NCBI GenBank assembly: GCA_017305665.1
Contig: JAFKKH010000008.1
Coordinates: forward strand, 62,001 to 126,000
Reading direction: 5' to 3'
Source: Hyphomicrobiales bacterium
GTDB taxonomy: Bacteria > Pseudomonadota > Alphaproteobacteria > Rhizobiales > Xanthobacteraceae
DNA length: 64,000 nt
The notes under the pieces are model-generated. The model ran no database searches and was not told the origin of the DNA. It worked only from the letters and a program-made list of their open reading frames with translations. This document shows positions 51,610 to 61,426 of this stretch, one piece after another. The position numbers were made by a program, and so were the translations under genes. The stretch's first letter is position 1. The number at the start of each line of letters is the position of its first letter.

Positions 51610-54066
51610 ATGGTTCTCGGCACCGTCAGTGATTCACCGGCGTACGTTGGATCGCACTCCCATGTCGTGCTCGAGCGCCTGGCCGCGCAAGCGCTGACGG
51701 CGCAGGACTTTCTTGCCGCGTTCAAATATGCGGATCGGCGCTGCCGCGTCGGGCCGCCATCGGCCGCGCATTGCTATGTTCTCCGCGCGGAAGCAAACTG
51801 GAAGCTTGAACGCAAGGAAGCGGCACTGGCCGACCTTGCTGAAGCGCTGGTTGTCGATCCTTCCGATCTTGACGCCAACCGCCGCATGCTCACTTGGGCG
51901 ACAGGTGAATCACGGCGAACTGCGGCTGCCAACCTGATCGGCCGTGACAGCAATCCGGCCGTCCTCCGGGCTGCCATCGAAGAACTCCGGCGTGCGGGGA
52001 AGCGGCACTGGGCTGCCTGTACGATATTCGACAATCACGTGACAGGCTGGGTCGCCTGGACCACTGCGACCACAGTCGAGGTCAGCCTTGCAACCGAAAA
52101 CGGCAAGCTCACCAGCCTGCTCGAGCCTGATCCATTTCATCCGCTGGCCGGCATGGACGTTCAGGCAACGGCCTTCCTGGTGCGGCGTCCACCATCCCGC
52201 ACACCTCAGACGCTGACGCTGACAAGTGACGGCGAAGTGTTCCAGGTTCGACGGCTCGCCCCCAACCTGTCCTCTCCACCGAGCCTCCGAACCGACGCAC
52301 GACGCTCCACCGCGCCGCGATCCGATGCCGTCGCGCCGACCGTCATCGTTCCGGTGTACGGCGATGTCCAGGCAACGCTCGACTGCTTTGACAGTCTCAT
52401 CAAGGCACGCGCTTCGCGCAAATCCGGAAAAGACTCTTTCCGCATTCTGGCGATCGATGACGCCAGCCCCGAACCGGAGTTACGACGCTATCTGAACGAA
52501 CTCGCGGCCGCCAGGACGATCGACCTTCTCGTGAACCCAACCAATCTCGGCTTCGTCGGTGCGATCAATCGCGCGCTGGAAAACGTACCGGCCGGCGACG
52601 TCGTGTTGCTCAACGCCGACACCGTCGTGCCTCCGGGCTTCGTCGAACGATTGGCGACGGTCGCACGTTCCGCGCCGAACATCGGGACGGTCACGCCCCT
52701 GTCAAACAATGGCGACATCTTTTCGTTTCCGGCGCCGAACGATCTCAACCCGATGCAAGACCACGAGAAAATCCTCGAGATCGATCGAACAGCCAGCACC
52801 GCCAACGCCGGTCACGTCATCGACGTGCCGAGCGGCATCGGATTCTGCCTTTATATTACACGCGCGTGTCTTGCCGCCCTCGGCGGACTTTCGGAAAATT
52901 TCGAACGGGGCTATCTCGAAGACGTCGATCTCTGCCTGCGGGCACGCGCCGAAGGTTTCCGCAACGTCTGCGCGCCGTCGGTCTATGTCGGACATCACGG
53001 CTCGAAATCCTTCCAGCACGAGAAGCGAAGCCTGGTGCTTCGCAATCTGGGTATTCTGGACCAGCGATTCCCCGACTACCGGCGGGAATGCCGCGCGTTC
53101 GAGATCGCGGACCCCTTACGGCCGGCGCGTACGCGGCTCGACCGCGCGCTGACCTGGTCCTCCGAGCCCTCCGTGCTGATCCTCGGAAACCAGCGAAGCT
53201 TTGCCGCGGTTGCCGAGGAGCGCGCGCGCCACCTCGGCCAGCGCGGCGAGCGCGCTGTCCTTTTGATGCGAGAGCGCGACATCGTTCATGTCAGGGCTGC
53301 CGACGGGACCAGCCCGCAGGCTGTCGCGTTGAGGTTCGACAGCGAGGCCGCCATCGCCGAAGCCGGCGAAACCATCGCACGGCTGCATCCCGAGCGCGTC
53401 GAAATCGTCGAGCCGGATCCGCTGCCGCAACTGGTTGCGCTGATGCGGAAGCTTGATCTTCCCATCAACCCGTGGCTGACGGCAGGCGGCCTGGGCGACA
53501 CCCTCACCTCGCTGCCTGACGACACGCCGCTTCTTGTGTCGAGCAAGACGGCCAAGGCGTTTGCGGAGACGCGCTGGCCCGATCGCAAAGTCGTTCTCCA
53601 AAACTGGCCAACCCGCTCCCTGCAATTGCCGGCGATTTCCAGCGCGAGCAATACGCTTGCCGTCGTGCCGTCCGCGCCATCGCCCGCATCGTTACGCTTG
53701 TTGCGCGAACTAGCGGACCGTCTGCGGCGGCGGAAGCCATCCAGATCGATCGTCATCGCTGGTGCGACTTGTGACGACGACTGCCTGATGTCGTACGGCA
53801 ATGTCTTCATAACGGGTGCGGTCGCAGCCGGCGAAATCGGCGATGTCCTGGCACCGCATCATCCCGGCTGGCTGCTCACGGATTTCGAGGAGCCGACCTT
53901 CGGACATCCCCTCATCGAGACCGCACGGCAGGCCGCGATACCTGTCGCCTATCGCGACTGGTCCACCGGATCGGTCAAGGCCCGCAAGGGCGATCTCGCC
54001 ATTCCCGCCGATATGGACGCGGCGGGATTCGTCGACGCCGTTCTCGCATGGGTCGAACGGCCATGA
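51610..54066 (+). CDS. Large multidomain glycosyltransferase (TPR + beta-module + GT2 + C-terminal GT-B-like domain)
   Basis: 818-aa protein. N-terminal TPR-like helices at about 17-95; beta-module at about 136-212 (VTGWVAWTTATTVEVSLATE ...); GT2 (GT-A) domain at about 240-500 with VIVPVYGD at 244-251, IDDASPEPELRRY, the metal-site LLNADTVVPPGF near 332-343 and the acceptor/base region GYLEDVDLCLRARAEGF near 433-449. The last 290 residues look like a GT-B-type second half (LTDFEEPTFGHPLIETARQAAIPVAYRD). Overlaps the next gene by ATGA. Sugar specificity unknown; rhamnosyl or glucuronosyl transfer is suggested by the neighbours. Confidence 0.88.
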   Translation: MVLGTVSDSPAYVGSHSHVVLERLAAQALTAQDFLAAFKYADRRCRVGPPSAAHCYVLRAEANWKLERKEAALADLAEALVVDPSDLDANRRMLTWATGESRRTAAANLIGRDSNPAVLRAAIEELRRAGKRHWAACTIFDNHVTGWVAWTTATTVEVSLATENGKLTSLLEPDPFHPLAGMDVQATAFLVRRPPSRTPQTLTLTSDGEVFQVRRLAPNLSSPPSLRTDARRSTAPRSDAVAPTVIVPVYGDVQATLDCFDSLIKARASRKSGKDSFRILAIDDASPEPELRRYLNELAAARTIDLLVNPTNLGFVGAINRALENVPAGDVVLLNADTVVPPGFVERLATVARSAPNIGTVTPLSNNGDIFSFPAPNDLNPMQDHEKILEIDRTASTANAGHVIDVPSGIGFCLYITRACLAALGGLSENFERGYLEDVDLCLRARAEGFRNVCAPSVYVGHHGSKSFQHEKRSLVLRNLGILDQRFPDYRRECRAFEIADPLRPARTRLDRALTWSSEPSVLILGNQRSFAAVAEERARHLGQRGERAVLLMRERDIVHVRAADGTSPQAVALRFDSEAAIAEAGETIARLHPERVEIVEPDPLPQLVALMRKLDLPINPWLTAGGLGDTLTSLPDDTPLLVSSKTAKAFAETRWPDRKVVLQNWPTRSLQLPAISSASNTLAVVPSAPSPASLRLLRELADRLRRRKPSRSIVIAGATCDDDCLMSYGNVFITGAVAAGEIGDVLAPHHPGWLLTDFEEPTFGHPLIETARQAAIPVAYRDWSTGSVKARKGDLAIPADMDAAGFVDAVLAWVERP

Positions 54067-56423
54067 GCACAGCGCGCATCATCCGGGCCCGCACGCAACC
54101 CGTGGCCGAGCCGAAACTGGTGACCCGGCTTGCGCTCGCCCAGGACGGCACGGTTTCAGGCTTCGTGTTCGATCCGCAGGCTCCGGAACGCCGCTTCACG
54201 GTCGACATCCTGCTCGATGGCCTGGTTCTGAGGACGACCCACGCCGATGCCTTCGTTCCGGACCTTCCCCGGCAGGATCAGACCAGCGCCTGCGGCTTCG
54301 CGGTGACCTTCGACCCCGATCTGCTTCGTGCCGCGCGCCTCCTCTCGGCGTGCCTCGCCAATCTCGGAACGCCGGTCGGCCATCCGATCGACCTCGAGAA
54401 TGACGGCGCAGCGCCGGGTGACCTGCGGCCGACCTGCAAGCTGCGCTGGCTGGGTGGCCTGCACTTCCAGGGCTGGATCGACAGCGAAGCCGTCGTCACC
54501 CTGGAAGCCATCGTCGACGGCGAGTCCGTGGCGCAAGTCCGCGCCACCGCCTGGACGCACATCGGCGGCGAGGCCGAGGAACAGGCATCCCGCAACGTCC
54601 GCGCCTTTGAATTCCATGTGCCGCAACGCTTCGCCGACGGGCGCGTCCATCGCATCGGGCTGCGCAAGGAGGACGGCGAGCAAATTCCGGCAACAGCCGT
54701 CTTCGTTGCATTCCCCGATGGCCTCACCGGAATGATCGACGCCATCGGCGGCGGCCACGGCGCCGAGCGCCTGCGCGGCAAATTGTACGATCAACTCATC
54801 CCCGCTTCGCTGCCTCTCCACGACTATGCCGATTGGCGCGATCGCTTTCCGCTGCCGGAGCCGCGGCCAAGCGCGCTTCGGCTGGCCGTTGTGATCGCCG
54901 GCAGCGCCGGGGCTCAACAAACGCTCTCCACCCTCGAGGCGCAAAGCCACGAGAACTGGACCGCCGGCGTGATCGACGGCGAGCCGCTCGTGATCGACAG
55001 CGAGGCCCTGCTGGGATTTCTCGAGGACGCCGCCTCCGATGCACGCCATGTCGTCGTGACCATGGCCGGCGTATCCCTCGAACAGAACGCCCTGGCACGC
55101 ATCGCCGCGGCATTCGAGTCCTGCCCCGATGCGGTGGCGATGTACGGCGATCTCGACTTTCTCGCCGATGACGGTCGGCTCTGGCCGCTCGCCTTTCCGG
55201 CGTTCGACTACGAACGGATGCTCGAGCAAGGGTATTGTGCGCACCTGTTCGCCGTCCGGCGCGACGCCCTGATCGCGGCCATCGACGCGGACCCCGACAA
55301 TCTCTACCGCCTGTTCAATTGCCTATTGGATCGCACTGGTCCGCAGCAAACCGATATCCTTCATCTGCCGGGCGCGCTGGCAACCCTGCCCCGGCTCAAC
55401 CGAGCGAACGCCAGATCCCTGCTCGCCGCCGCGAGCGATATGCATTTGCAGGCGCGCGGCATCGACGCGGACGTGATCGAGCAGCAAGGCCATCTCTTTC
55501 CCGCGGTTCGGATCGAGCGGCTATTGTCGCAGCAGCGCGTGACCGTGATCATCCCGACGCGCGATCGCGTTTCGCTGCTGCGCACCTGCCTCGACAGCAT
55601 CGCACCCGCGGTCGAACGCTGTCGCGCCGAAATCCTCGTCGTCGACAACGACAGCGCCGATCCGGAGACGATCGGCTTTCTTGCCGATCTGCCGCGACGG
55701 GGCATCCGGACATTGCGGATCGAGGGACCGTTCAACTTCGCAAGACTCAACAACCAGGCCGCAGCGACCCTCGACAGCGATATCCTGTGCCTTCTCAACA
55801 ACGACATCGAGGCGAACTCGGACGACTGGCTCGAGGAGATGCTGACACGCCTCGCCGAGCCTGATGTCGGCGCGGTCGGTGCGCTGTTGACCTGGCCCGG
55901 CGGCGTCGTTCAGCACGGCGGTGCCGTGTTGGGCATGAACTTCTCCGTCGCGCACGCCTTCACCGACCGATTCAGCGACGATCCCGGCTTTGTTGATCAG
56001 CTCCTTGTGGCGCATCAATGCAGCGCGGTGACCGCGGCCTGTCTCGCGACCCGACGAAGCGACTATCTTGCAGTCGGCGGAATGGACGAGGCACGCTTCG
56101 CCGTGGCCTTCAACGATGTCGACTATTGCTTGCGGCTGCGCGAGGCCGGCAAGCGTGTTGTCCTGACGCCGCACGCGAAGCTGATCCACGCCGAGTCCAT
56201 CAGCCGGGGCAGCGACAATCGCGCCGACCGGCGAGACCGGTTTGAGCATGAACTCAATTTGCTGCGCGCGCGCTGGGGCGAGATGCTCAACGCCGATCCG
56301 ACCTACAATCCGCAACTGTCACGCGACGGCGTTCCCTATAGCGGGTTGGCCTGGCCTCCGGGACAACGGACTCCCCGATACAATCGTCCGCCGGTCGCGA
56401 ACGATTTGCCGTTGGGATTTTGA
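54063..56423 (+). CDS. Large GT2 glycosyltransferase with two N-terminal beta-modules
   Basis: 786-aa protein. Two copies of a beta-module: about 22-105 (DGTVSGFVFDPQAPERRFTV ...) and about 126-205 (GGLHFQGWIDSEAVVTLEAI ...). A divergent middle (250-480) resembles a second, degenerate GT-A domain (LRLAVVIAGSAGAQQTLSTLEAQ and DAVAMYGDLDFLADDGRL). The C-terminal GT2 domain starts at VTVIIPTRDRVSLL (about 493), has the DNDSADPET pair, LNNDIE at 578-583, and FNDVDYCLRLREAGKRV. ATGA overlap with the preceding GT gene means translational coupling. Probably acts in the same polymer assembly step series. Confidence 0.88.
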   Translation: MSTARIIRARTQPVAEPKLVTRLALAQDGTVSGFVFDPQAPERRFTVDILLDGLVLRTTHADAFVPDLPRQDQTSACGFAVTFDPDLLRAARLLSACLANLGTPVGHPIDLENDGAAPGDLRPTCKLRWLGGLHFQGWIDSEAVVTLEAIVDGESVAQVRATAWTHIGGEAEEQASRNVRAFEFHVPQRFADGRVHRIGLRKEDGEQIPATAVFVAFPDGLTGMIDAIGGGHGAERLRGKLYDQLIPASLPLHDYADWRDRFPLPEPRPSALRLAVVIAGSAGAQQTLSTLEAQSHENWTAGVIDGEPLVIDSEALLGFLEDAASDARHVVVTMAGVSLEQNALARIAAAFESCPDAVAMYGDLDFLADDGRLWPLAFPAFDYERMLEQGYCAHLFAVRRDALIAAIDADPDNLYRLFNCLLDRTGPQQTDILHLPGALATLPRLNRANARSLLAAASDMHLQARGIDADVIEQQGHLFPAVRIERLLSQQRVTVIIPTRDRVSLLRTCLDSIAPAVERCRAEILVVDNDSADPETIGFLADLPRRGIRTLRIEGPFNFARLNNQAAATLDSDILCLLNNDIEANSDDWLEEMLTRLAEPDVGAVGALLTWPGGVVQHGGAVLGMNFSVAHAFTDRFSDDPGFVDQLLVAHQCSAVTAACLATRRSDYLAVGGMDEARFAVAFNDVDYCLRLREAGKRVVLTPHAKLIHAESISRGSDNRADRRDRFEHELNLLRARWGEMLNADPTYNPQLSRDGVPYSGLAWPPGQRTPRYNRPPVANDLPLGF

Positions 56424-56427
56424 CGGC

Positions 56428-57342
56428 TCAGTGGGCCGCCTGCTCGTACTGCAAGGCAACGAAACTATCGAGCTCCGGCAGCAACGCATCCTGCCAGGTC
56501 GGCATGGTCACCCCGAACCGATCTTTCAGACGCGACAGATCAAGCCTTGAGTTAGCGGGCCGCTTGGCCTTGGTCGGAAAATCGGCTGTCGCGATCGGCG
56601 TGATCGTCTCGACGGCAAGCTTCACACCGCGCGACTTCAAACCGGCGACGATCGCCCTTGCGAAGCCGTACCAACTGGTCTCGCCGGCGCAGGCGAGATT
56701 GACCACGCCGCCGTCACGCGCAAACCCCTCTTCAAGGTTCGACGCACGCGATCGCACGATGCTGACAACGGCATTGGCGATCGCATTGGCCGTGGTCGGG
56801 GCGCCGACCTGGTCGACGACGATGCGCAACTCCTCGCGCTCACCGGCGAGCCGCGCGATCGAGCGCAGGAAATTGGCACCGCTCGCGGCGTAAACCCAGG
56901 AGGTACGCGCGATCAGATGCGGCCCGCCAGCCGCATGGATGGCGATATCGCCAGCAAGCTTGGTCGCGCCATAGACCGAGAGCGGACCCGTTGGACTGTC
57001 CTCGCGCCACGGCTGGTCACCCGAGCCATCGAAGACATAGTCAGTCGAGAAATGGATCAGCGGCACACGATGCCGTGCCGACCACGTCGCGATCGTCTCC
57101 GGCCCTTTGACATTGACGAGGAACGCAAGCTCGCGCTCATCCTCGGCACGATCCACCGCGGTATAGGCTGCCGGATTGACGATGAGATCGGGGCTGAAGC
57201 CATCGAGTGCCGCAGCCAGCGTCTCCGGCTTCGACAGATCGAACTCCGCGCGCGATGGCGCGATCACCGTTCCGAGCTTGGCCAGCCGCGGCTGCAGCGC
57301 ACCGCCGACCTGGCCTCCAACTCCTGTCAACAATATCCGCAT
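56428..57342 (-). CDS. rfbD: dTDP-4-dehydrorhamnose reductase
   Basis: 304-aa SDR-type enzyme for the last step to dTDP-L-rhamnose. LLTGVGGQVG at 4-13 binds NAD(P)H, the catalytic YGATK motif is near residue 126, and STDYVFDG and ARTSWVYAASGANF are RfbD signatures. Start at ATG 57342, 13 nt after the rfbC stop on the same strand. Convergent with the large GT gene, only 4 nt away. Completes the pathway with rfbA, rfbB and rfbC. Confidence 0.96.
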   Translation of the reverse strand: MRILLTGVGGQVGGALQPRLAKLGTVIAPSRAEFDLSKPETLAAALDGFSPDLIVNPAAYTAVDRAEDERELAFLVNVKGPETIATWSARHRVPLIHFSTDYVFDGSGDQPWREDSPTGPLSVYGATKLAGDIAIHAAGGPHLIARTSWVYAASGANFLRSIARLAGEREELRIVVDQVGAPTTANAIANAVVSIVRSRASNLEEGFARDGGVVNLACAGETSWYGFARAIVAGLKSRGVKLAVETITPIATADFPTKAKRPANSRLDLSRLKDRFGVTMPTWQDALLPELDSFVALQYEQAAH

Positions 57343-57355
57343 CGGGCCTGCCTCT

Positions 57356-57910
57356 TCAGATCTGTCCATAGACTGGAAGGTTCTTGACGTCGGCCAGCAG
57401 CGACGCCTCGGCATCCTTGGCCGACAAGGACGGCTTCTCGATGCCCCAGTCGATACCGATCGCGGGATCGTTCCAGCGGATCGAGACCTCATCCTTCGGG
57501 CTGTAGAGATCGTCACATTTGTAGAAGAAGTCGGCGGTCTCGGAGAGAACGACGAAGCCGTGCGCGAAGCCGCGCGGGACCCAGAACTGTCGCCTGTTCT
57601 CCTCGCTCAACTCGACGGCAACGTGTCGTCCGAAATTCGGGCTGCCGACGCGCACGTCGACGGCGACATCGAGCACCGTGCCGCGGAGCGCGGTCACCAG
57701 CTTTCCCTGTGTGACCGGATTCTGCAGGTGCAGCCCGCGCAGCACGCCGCGGGTGGAACGAGACATATTGTCCTGGATGAACGGACGGCTGACGCCGAGC
57801 TCGGCGTAGCGGGGGAATTGATACGTTTCGAAGAAAAAGCCGCGCGTATCGCCGAACATCTTGGGCTCAATGATAAGGACTTCGGGCAACTCGGTCTGGA
57901 TGACATTCAT
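57356..57910 (-). CDS. rfbC: dTDP-4-dehydrorhamnose 3,5-epimerase
   Basis: 184-aa cupin-type epimerase. Catalytic His61 in GVLRGLHLQNP, Lys70, and the typical openings VLIIEPKMFGDTRGFFFETY and FAHGFVVLSETADFFYKCDDLYSPKDE are present. First gene of the minus-strand rfbC-rfbD pair. Divergent from rfbA with palindromes between. Confidence 0.96.
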   Translation of the reverse strand: MNVIQTELPEVLIIEPKMFGDTRGFFFETYQFPRYAELGVSRPFIQDNMSRSTRGVLRGLHLQNPVTQGKLVTALRGTVLDVAVDVRVGSPNFGRHVAVELSEENRRQFWVPRGFAHGFVVLSETADFFYKCDDLYSPKDEVSIRWNDPAIGIDWGIEKPSLSAKDAEASLLADVKNLPVYGQI

Positions 57911-57955
57911 TTGACTACGCTTCTAATTTTTCGACCCACGGTGCTGGCTCCACAT

Positions 57956-58005
57956 TGATAACAAACTTGCACGCTTAACACTACATGTTATGTTATCAGT
58001 GATAA
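57956..58005. promoter_or_regulatory. Divergent rfbC/rfbA regulatory region with palindromes
   Basis: TGATAACA (57956-57963) and TGTTATCA (57991-57998) are inverted copies 27 nt apart. TTATCA-G-TGATAA (57993-58005) is a further perfect 6-bp palindrome overlapping the second. On the plus strand TTGCAC (57967-57972) and TATGTT (57989-57994), 16 nt apart, form a possible promoter for rfbA. AT-rich compared with the flanks. Confidence 0.58.
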
Positions 58006-58018
58006 AATGTGAGGGGTT

Positions 58019-58894
58019 ATGAAAGGCATCATTCTTGCCGGAGGGACAGGGTCGCGCCTTTACCCGGTGACCACCGTCGTCTCAAAGCAGCTCCTGCCCG
58101 TGTTCGACAAGCCGATGATCTACTATCCGCTCTCGACGCTAATGTTGGCCGGTATCCGCGATATTCTGATCATTTCGACGCCCCAGGACGAACCATTGTT
58201 TCACCGGCTGCTCGGCGACGGCAGCGACATCGGCATGCGCTTTGCCTATGCCACACAAGAGACACCGCGCGGACTTGCGGACGCCTTCATTGTCGGCCGC
58301 GACTTCATCGGCTCGGACGCGGTCGCACTTGTGTTAGGAGATAACATTTTCTACGGGCATGGGTTGCCTGAAATGTTATCAGCCGCATCCGGCCGCAATA
58401 CGGGCGCGACGGTATTTGGCTACATCGTCAACACTCCCGAACAATACGGAGTGGTCGAGCTCGACGACACCGGTCGCGCGCTCTCGATCGAAGAAAAACC
58501 GAAACAACCGAAGTCCAACATCGCCGTCACCGGGCTGTACTTCTACGACAACGATGTCGTCGAGATCGCAGCCCGCATCAAGCCATCCGCGCGCGGCGAG
58601 ATCGAGATCACGGACGTCAACAACGCCTATCTCGAGCGAGGCAACCTCTATGTCGAGGTGCTCGGTCGCGGTTTCGCCTGGCTCGATACCGGCACGCATT
58701 CCTCATTGGTCGAGGCCAGCCACTTCGTTCAGATCCTGGAGCAACGTCAGGGCTTGCGCATCGCCTGCCCCGAGGAGATCGCGCTGCGACAGGGCTACAT
58801 CTCACTCCCCGCATTCGAAAAGGCGGCCGAGAAGAACGCGAAAAGCAGCTACGGCGAATACCTGAAATCAGTCGCCCGCTCGTATGAGAATTGA
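58019..58894 (+). CDS. rfbA: Glucose-1-phosphate thymidylyltransferase
   Basis: 291-aa nucleotidyltransferase making dTDP-glucose. Signature [11 protein letters not shown] at 8-18, then [37 protein letters not shown], and [10 protein letters not shown]. Length and motifs are normal. The TGA is followed by rfbB 26 nt downstream. Produces the dTDP-sugar for the rfbB-C-D pathway. Confidence 0.97.
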   Translation: MKGIILAGGTGSRLYPVTTVVSKQLLPVFDKPMIYYPLSTLMLAGIRDILIISTPQDEPLFHRLLGDGSDIGMRFAYATQETPRGLADAFIVGRDFIGSDAVALVLGDNIFYGHGLPEMLSAASGRNTGATVFGYIVNTPEQYGVVELDDTGRALSIEEKPKQPKSNIAVTGLYFYDNDVVEIAARIKPSARGEIEITDVNNAYLERGNLYVEVLGRGFAWLDTGTHSSLVEASHFVQILEQRQGLRIACPEEIALRQGYISLPAFEKAAEKNAKSSYGEYLKSVARSYEN

Positions 58895-58920
58895 TCCCAG
58901 TTGCACGGAGACGAACGATC

Positions 58921-59985
58921 ATGCGCTTCAAGGCTTCCACCATCTTTGTCACCGGCGGCGCCGGATTCATCGGCTCAGCGGTGATCCGTCATCTGCTGCG
59001 CAACACCCATGCCCGCGTCGTCAACATCGACAAGTTCACCTACGCTGCGAATTCCGATTCACTGCCCGGCACGACCGATAATCTGAACTACGCGTTCGAG
59101 AAGCAGTGCATTTGCGACGGTGCCGGCCTGCGCCACCTCTTCGCGAAATACCAGCCGGACGCGGTGATGAATCTCGCCGCCGAAAGTCACGTCGATCGCT
59201 CGATCGACGGCCCCGGCGAATTCATCCAGACCAATATCGTCGGCACGTTCACGCTGCTGCAGGAAGCGCTGCGCTACTGGCGCACGCTGTCGAATGAAAA
59301 GCGCGAGCAATTCCGCTTCCTCCACATCTCCACCGACGAGGTCTTCGGCTCGCTCGGCGACGACGGATTCTTCACGGAGACGACGGCGTACGCGCCAAAC
59401 TCACCGTACTCGGCGAGCAAAGCCTCCTCCGACCACCTGGTGCGCGCCTGGCGTGAAACCTATGACTTGCCGACGCTGGTCACCAATTGCTCGAACAACT
59501 ACGGCCCCTATCATTTCCCTGAAAAGCTGATCCCCCACATGATCATCAAGGGCCTGGCCGGCGAGCCGCTGCCGGTCTACGGCGACGGCAAGAACATCCG
59601 CGACTGGCTCTATGTCGAGGATCACGCAAAGGCACTCACTTTGGTCCTCGAACATGGAACGGTCGGTGAGACCTACAATGTCGGCGGCCGCAACGAGCGC
59701 ACCAATCTGCACGTGGTCGAGAGCATCTGCGATCTCCTCGACGAGGTCGCGCCGAGATCGGGCGCGCACCGCGACCTGATCACCTTCGTTGCCGATCGCC
59801 CCGGCCACGATCACCGCTACGCCATCGACGCCTCGAAGCTCGAGCGCGAGCTCGGCTGGCAGGCCGAGGAGAATTTTGAAAGCGGTATCGGAAAGACCGT
59901 ACGCTGGTATGTCGACAAGCAACCCTGGTGGCGGGCGATCCTGGAGCGAGGCTATGCCACGAAACGCGTGGGGCTCAGCCAGTAA
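58921..59985 (+). CDS. rfbB: dTDP-glucose 4,6-dehydratase
   Basis: 354-aa extended SDR. NAD-binding TGGAGFIG at 11-18, catalytic Tyr163 and Lys167 in YSASK, substrate loops [16 protein letters not shown] and WLYVEDHA. Start at ATG 58921, with GGAG about 10 nt upstream; the frame is open 30 nt earlier. Second step to dTDP-L-rhamnose. Confidence 0.97.
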   Translation: MRFKASTIFVTGGAGFIGSAVIRHLLRNTHARVVNIDKFTYAANSDSLPGTTDNLNYAFEKQCICDGAGLRHLFAKYQPDAVMNLAAESHVDRSIDGPGEFIQTNIVGTFTLLQEALRYWRTLSNEKREQFRFLHISTDEVFGSLGDDGFFTETTAYAPNSPYSASKASSDHLVRAWRETYDLPTLVTNCSNNYGPYHFPEKLIPHMIIKGLAGEPLPVYGDGKNIRDWLYVEDHAKALTLVLEHGTVGETYNVGGRNERTNLHVVESICDLLDEVAPRSGAHRDLITFVADRPGHDHRYAIDASKLERELGWQAEENFESGIGKTVRWYVDKQPWWRAILERGYATKRVGLSQ

Positions 59986-60057
59986 CGCAACCGACGATCC
60001 GTTGGCTACAAGCGTGCTTTCTTCTCTGTGTGATCGGCAACCTGGGTCCGTGATACG

Positions 60058-61359
60058 ATGCGCATCGTGATGATTGGAGCCGGCTATGTCGGCTTGGTGT
60101 CTGGAGCCTGCTTTGCCGATTTCGGCCACTATGTCACTTGCATCGACAAGGATACCGACAAGATCGCGGCGCTGAAGCAGTGCAAGATTCCGATCTTCGA
60201 GCCCGACCTCGACAAGCTCGTCGAGACCGGCATTGATTCCGGCCGGCTGATGTTCGGGACCGACCTCTCCTGTATCGCCGCCGCGGACGCCGTATTCATC
60301 GCGGTCGGGACGCCGTCCCGGCGCGGTGACGGACACGCGGATCTCAGCTATGTGCATGCGGCCGCGCGCGAGATCGCGGTGCGCCTGAAGGATTTCACCG
60401 TCATCGTCACCAAATCGACGGTGCCGGTCGGGACTGGCGACGAGGTGGAGCGGATCATCCGGGAAGCCAATCCGACGGCCGATTTCGCAGTCGCCTCGAA
60501 CCCGGAATTCCTGCGCGAGGGCGCCGCCATTCGCGACTTCCAGCATCCCGATCGCATCGTGGTCGGCACGGAAGACGACCGCGCTAAAAAGGTGATGGGG
60601 CGGGTCTATCGCCCGCTTTATCTCAATCAGGCACCGATCCTCTACACCAGCCGGCGCACGGCCGAACTGATCAAATACGCCGCCAACGCGTTCCTCGCAA
60701 CCAAGATCACCTTCATCAACGAGATCGCGGACCTCGCGGAACAGGTGGGCGCCAACGTGCAGGAGGTCGCGCGCGGCATGGGGCTCGACAACCGCATCGG
60801 CACCAAATTCCTGCATGCCGGTCCGGGCTACGGCGGATCATGCTTTCCGAAAGACACCCGCGCGCTGTCGAAGACCGCGCTCGATTACGGCGTGCAGCTT
60901 CGCGTCGTCGAGGCAGCCCTGACCGTCAACGAAAACCGGAAGCGCGCGATGTCGCGAAAGGTCGTGAGCGCACTCGGCAACGATATCCGCGGCAAGACCG
61001 TCGCGGTCCTGGGCCTGACCTTCAAGCCCGATACGGACGATATGCGCGAAGCGCCCTCGATCCCGCTCATTGCAGGTCTGCTGGATTTCGGCGCCAAGGT
61101 CAGGGCTCATGACCCGATCGGCATGGAGCAGGCGAAGAAGGAAATCTCCGACATCGAATACTACGATGACCCCTACTCCTGCGCCCGCGGCTCGGACGCA
61201 TTGGTGATCGTGACGGAGTGGCGCCAGTTCCGCGCATTGGACCTCGCGCGGATCAAGACGAGCATGGCGACGCCAGTGATTGTGGATTTACGGAATATCT
61301 ATCGGCCGGAGGACGTCCGATCAGCCGGCTTCAGATATGAGAGCATTGGACGGCAGTAA
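60058..61359 (+). CDS. ugd: UDP-glucose 6-dehydrogenase
   Basis: 433-aa NAD-dependent enzyme oxidising UDP-glucose to UDP-glucuronate. N-terminal MIGAGYVGLVSGACFADFGH, catalytic Cys262 in YGGSCFPKD, NPEFLREGAAI and the C-terminal GLTFKPDTDDMREAPS motif. Supplies glucuronate for acidic polysaccharide. Lies 72 nt after rfbB, probably same transcript. Confidence 0.97.
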   Translation: MRIVMIGAGYVGLVSGACFADFGHYVTCIDKDTDKIAALKQCKIPIFEPDLDKLVETGIDSGRLMFGTDLSCIAAADAVFIAVGTPSRRGDGHADLSYVHAAAREIAVRLKDFTVIVTKSTVPVGTGDEVERIIREANPTADFAVASNPEFLREGAAIRDFQHPDRIVVGTEDDRAKKVMGRVYRPLYLNQAPILYTSRRTAELIKYAANAFLATKITFINEIADLAEQVGANVQEVARGMGLDNRIGTKFLHAGPGYGGSCFPKDTRALSKTALDYGVQLRVVEAALTVNENRKRAMSRKVVSALGNDIRGKTVAVLGLTFKPDTDDMREAPSIPLIAGLLDFGAKVRAHDPIGMEQAKKEISDIEYYDDPYSCARGSDALVIVTEWRQFRALDLARIKTSMATPVIVDLRNIYRPEDVRSAGFRYESIGRQ

Positions 61360-61426
61360 GGCGAACACACAAGACCAATAACACGCGCCATCGCCATCCA
61401 CAGCCGCAAGTGGGAGGAAGCGTCAT

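Noticed and set aside
50334..51725. 463-aa open frame on the minus strand
   Set aside because: Antisense to the 292-aa hypothetical gene; no hydrophobic core or motif. The sense frame has better codon bias, though neither has a known family.
59401..60816. 471-aa open frame on the minus strand
   Set aside because: Antisense to rfbB and ugd, both with complete catalytic motifs.
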